The notes beneath the pieces are model-generated. The model was not told where the DNA came from. It ran no database searches and was given only the letters and a program-made list of their open reading frames with translations. Positions 6,381 through 7,802 of a stretch of 7,802 bases of DNA are shown piece after piece. The translations under genes and the position numbers were made by a program. Source of the stretch: JBFILW01 sp041612005 (GTDB taxonomy: Bacteria; Gemmatimonadota; Gemmatimonadetes; Palauibacterales; Palauibacteraceae); NCBI GenBank assembly GCA_041612005.1, contig JBFILW010000132.1, positions 1 to 7,802 on the forward strand, given 5' to 3'. The stretch's first letter is position 1. Each line of letters starts with the position of its first letter.

Positions 6381-7067
6381 ATGACTGAAGAGCGCAGATA
6401 CCGGGAAGACGAGATCCAGGAGATCTTTGAACGCGCGGCGAGCAAAGAGGCTCGCGGAGTGCCTGCACCCGTGCATGAAGCCGGCCTGACACTCTCGGAC
6501 CTTCAGGACATCGGGCGTCAGGTGGGGCTGGAGCCGGCGCGAATCGCCGAGGCGGCGACGGCACTCGACACGCGACCGGAGATCTTGCCGCGGCGCACCA
6601 TGTGGGGCGTACCCGTATCGGTCGGTCAGATCGTCGAACTCGATCGGGCGCCGACAGATCGAGAGTGGGAGCTTCTGGTCGCGGAGATCCGCCGAACCTT
6701 CGGCGCGCGTGGCCAGCTCACCGAGGCGGGTAGCCTTCGCGAGTGGTCAAACGGCAACCTGCATGTCTACGTGGAGCCGACGGAGACCGGGCATCGCCTG
6801 CGCATGGGAACGCTCAAGGGAAACGCAGCGAGCGTCACGGCCATGGGCGTTGTCGGCCTCGGAATGGGCATTGTGTTTCTCATTTCTCTCCTCGCGGATG
6901 GTAAGCTTGCAAAAGGACTCTTCCTTCCCGTCGCGTTCATGGTGATGGGCGCCGCCGCGCTCGTGTCCAATCTGGTTGGCCTGCCCAAGTGGGCGCTGCA
7001 GCGGGAGCAGCAGATGAATCACATCGCGAACCGGGCGACCGAGTTGATCGGGAGCGGCGGCAAATAG
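6381..7067 (+). CDS. Two-helix membrane protein with N-terminal helical domain
   Basis: This 228-residue protein has three parts. Residues 7-63 are predicted helical (YREDEIQEIFERA, then GLTLSDLQDIGRQVGLEP), a module I recognise from uncharacterised membrane proteins of Gemmatimonadota and Bacteroidota. A soluble middle domain covers about 75-150, with LVAEIRRTFGARGQL and EWSNGNLHVYVEP. Two transmembrane helices lie at about 153-172 and 178-199, followed by a basic tail. The soluble part is probably cytoplasmic. The function is unknown. I chose ATG 6381 with AGGTG at 6366-6370 ten nt upstream; a GTG directly before it (6378) would add one residue. It starts 13 nt after the hydrolase stop, so it probably belongs to the same transcript. 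Confidence 0.8.
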   Translation: MTEERRYREDEIQEIFERAASKEARGVPAPVHEAGLTLSDLQDIGRQVGLEPARIAEAATALDTRPEILPRRTMWGVPVSVGQIVELDRAPTDREWELLVAEIRRTFGARGQLTEAGSLREWSNGNLHVYVEPTETGHRLRMGTLKGNAASVTAMGVVGLGMGIVFLISLLADGKLAKGLFLPVAFMVMGAAALVSNLVGLPKWALQREQQMNHIANRATELIGSGGK

Positions 7068-7070
7068 GCA

Positions 7071-7085
7071 GGCGCGCTTGGCGCC
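7071..7085 (+). repeat. Short GC hairpin between two genes
   Basis: GGCGC (7071-7075) and GCGCC (7081-7085) can pair across a 5-nt loop, 4 nt after the upstream stop. There is no T tract behind it, so it is not a convincing intrinsic terminator. It could act as an mRNA stability or pausing element, or be chance. Confidence 0.25.
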
Positions 7086-7110
7086 ACAACACCAACGGCA
7101 GGGTCTCACT

Positions 7111-7461
7111 ATGGCAGATACCGTGATCACCGTCGGAGACAAGCTCCATATCATGACCCGCCGTCTTTTCGACGGTGACGTCCGGCGTCATTTCGTGGGC
7201 GAGGTGGTCGCGGTCTCGACCTACCTGACCGAACTTCGCGGCTACACCTTTATTTTCCAGGCGGGAATCAACGAATTCCGACGGCTTCCGGAGCTCAGAA
7301 CCCGCGTCTTCGCGCTCGGAGAGGCCGGCCATACGGTCAACAAGATTCCTCGTGAGCTCGACCTGGCCTCCATGGGCTATCAGGTCGTCGAAGCCCGGCT
7401 CGTGCTCACTGACGGAAAGTCCTTCGCACTGCCGATCAACGAGTTCGGCACCGCGAGCTAG
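7111..7461 (+). CDS. Small conserved hypothetical protein
   Basis: This 116-residue protein lacks a signal peptide and membrane helices, so it is probably cytoplasmic. It reads as a mixed beta-rich fold: VGDKLHIMTRRLFDGDVRRH, then VVAVSTYLTELRGYTFIF, NEFRRLPELRTRVF, and a C-terminal VEARLVLTDGKSFALPINEF. The pattern resembles small proteins of unknown function I have seen beside other genes in environmental Proteobacteria, but I cannot name a domain. I chose ATG 7111 because AGGG (7100-7103) sits 7 nt upstream; a TTG start at 7078 would add 11 residues and lacks a ribosome site. It follows the membrane protein gene by 43 nt. Confidence 0.75.
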   Translation: MADTVITVGDKLHIMTRRLFDGDVRRHFVGEVVAVSTYLTELRGYTFIFQAGINEFRRLPELRTRVFALGEAGHTVNKIPRELDLASMGYQVVEARLVLTDGKSFALPINEFGTAS

Positions 7462-7478
7462 CTTTTCGAAGCCCTCCC

Positions 7479-7661
7479 GTGCTGAGACAAACGTGCCGGT
7501 CCATCGCCGTCGGATCGAGAGCGGACCTGGTCATCCTCGAGGCCGATCCGCTCGAGTCGCTCGACAACCTGGAGACCATCGTGGGAATCGTCCTCCGAGG
7601 AGAGTGGCGCGAGGCTGCCGAGCTGCGGAGTCTGCGGGATCGGGACACAGCCGCGTGGTAA
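7479..7661 (+). pseudogene. Remnant: C-terminal tail of an amidohydrolase
   Basis: The 60-codon frame from GTG 7479 encodes IAVGSRADLVILEADPLES, then about 15 residues on a VLRGEWREAAEL stretch. This closely resembles the closing segment of imidazolonepropionase/dihydroorotase-like amidohydrolases, where a G-x-I-x-V-G-x-x-A-D-L-V strand returns to the small beta-sandwich domain. Full enzymes are about 400-450 residues. Here the metal-binding HxH, the later His and Asp ligands and the entire TIM barrel are missing, and the preceding bases belong to a different gene in another frame. In-frame sequence before about 7497 does not resemble the family, and a stop at 7410-7412 closes the frame. I infer a deletion scar or a gene fragment. 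An assembly join is also possible. Confidence 0.65.
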
Positions 7662-7668
7662 CCACCGA

Positions 7669-7802
7669 ATGACTGAGCCGATGACAGCCATGCGGGCTCC
7701 GGCCCTGGCCCTCCTGCTCACCGCGGGCATGTCCTGCGCAGCGGCCGAGACCGGCGAGTCCGAGACTCGGGCATCAGTTGAGGCCAGCGCTGAAGCGGCT
7801 CA
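7669..7802 (+). CDS. Probable lipoprotein, N-terminal part (3' partial)
   Basis: This frame opens at ATG 7669 and runs off the right edge (44 complete codons). ATGs at 7681 and 7690 are alternative starts in the same frame. After a short N terminus there is a hydrophobic core (APALALLLTAGMSC) ending in Cys. This looks like a lipoprotein signal, although Gly at -3 and Met at -2 make the lipobox imperfect. The mature stretch visible is rich in Ala, Glu and Ser, a common flexible linker after lipidation. No function can be assigned. It starts 7 nt after the end of the amidohydrolase remnant, and no good ribosome site is visible. Confidence 0.55.
   Translation, partial: MTEPMTAMRAPALALLLTAGMSCAAAETGESETRASVEASAEAA

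Noticed and set aside
1..7802. Search for defence system, toxin-antitoxin, CRISPR, tRNA, prophage or transposon signals.
   Set aside because: No such motifs, repeats or inverted terminal ends were seen; the genes look like ordinary envelope and metabolic functions.

Overview
This is a GC-rich window from a chromosome with no RNA genes, insertion sequences, CRISPR arrays or phage genes that I can see. Three predicted lipoproteins (two clear, one cut off at the right edge), a Sec-exported hydrolase and several small membrane proteins point to a Gram-negative-type envelope. The protein families present are typical of Gemmatimonadota or related environmental lineages: a two-copy cupredoxin-like protein, a LssY_C protein, a VC1184-type class V aminotransferase, and a protein with a short N-terminal helical domain plus two membrane helices. 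That taxonomic guess comes from remembered family distribution, not from a marker gene.

Layout. Bases 1-601 hold the 3' end of a cupredoxin-like gene and, 6 nt downstream, a tiny two-helix membrane protein. Bases 686-2861 hold a lipoprotein gene and a LssY_C-domain membrane protein, both on the plus strand. A Cys-rich lipoprotein with a C-terminal SH3-like region lies convergent to these on the minus strand (2881-3714). A 245-nt divergent intergenic region (3715-3959) separates it from a plus-strand run: a PLP enzyme (3960-5255), an alpha/beta hydrolase (5252-6367, ATGA overlap), a helical-domain/two-helix membrane protein (6381-7067) and a small conserved cytoplasmic protein (7111-7461). Next comes an orphan C-terminal tail of an amidohydrolase (about 7479-7661), then the start of another probable lipoprotein that runs off the window (7669 onward). 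No stretch longer than 300 nt lacks a gene.

How the genes may work together. The only firm functional link is the translationally coupled PLP enzyme/hydrolase pair. The PLP enzyme has the class V fold signature and Schiff-base lysine but a GHFY motif where group II cysteine desulfurases carry the catalytic Cys. Sulfur transfer from cysteine is therefore unlikely, and its true substrate is unknown. The partner is a secreted platelet-activating-factor-acetylhydrolase-like enzyme with GHSLGG and a Glu where Asp is expected. I see no defence system, biosynthetic cluster or mobile element. The best leads are this pair, the amidohydrolase remnant, and the missing N-terminal export signal of the LssY_C protein.
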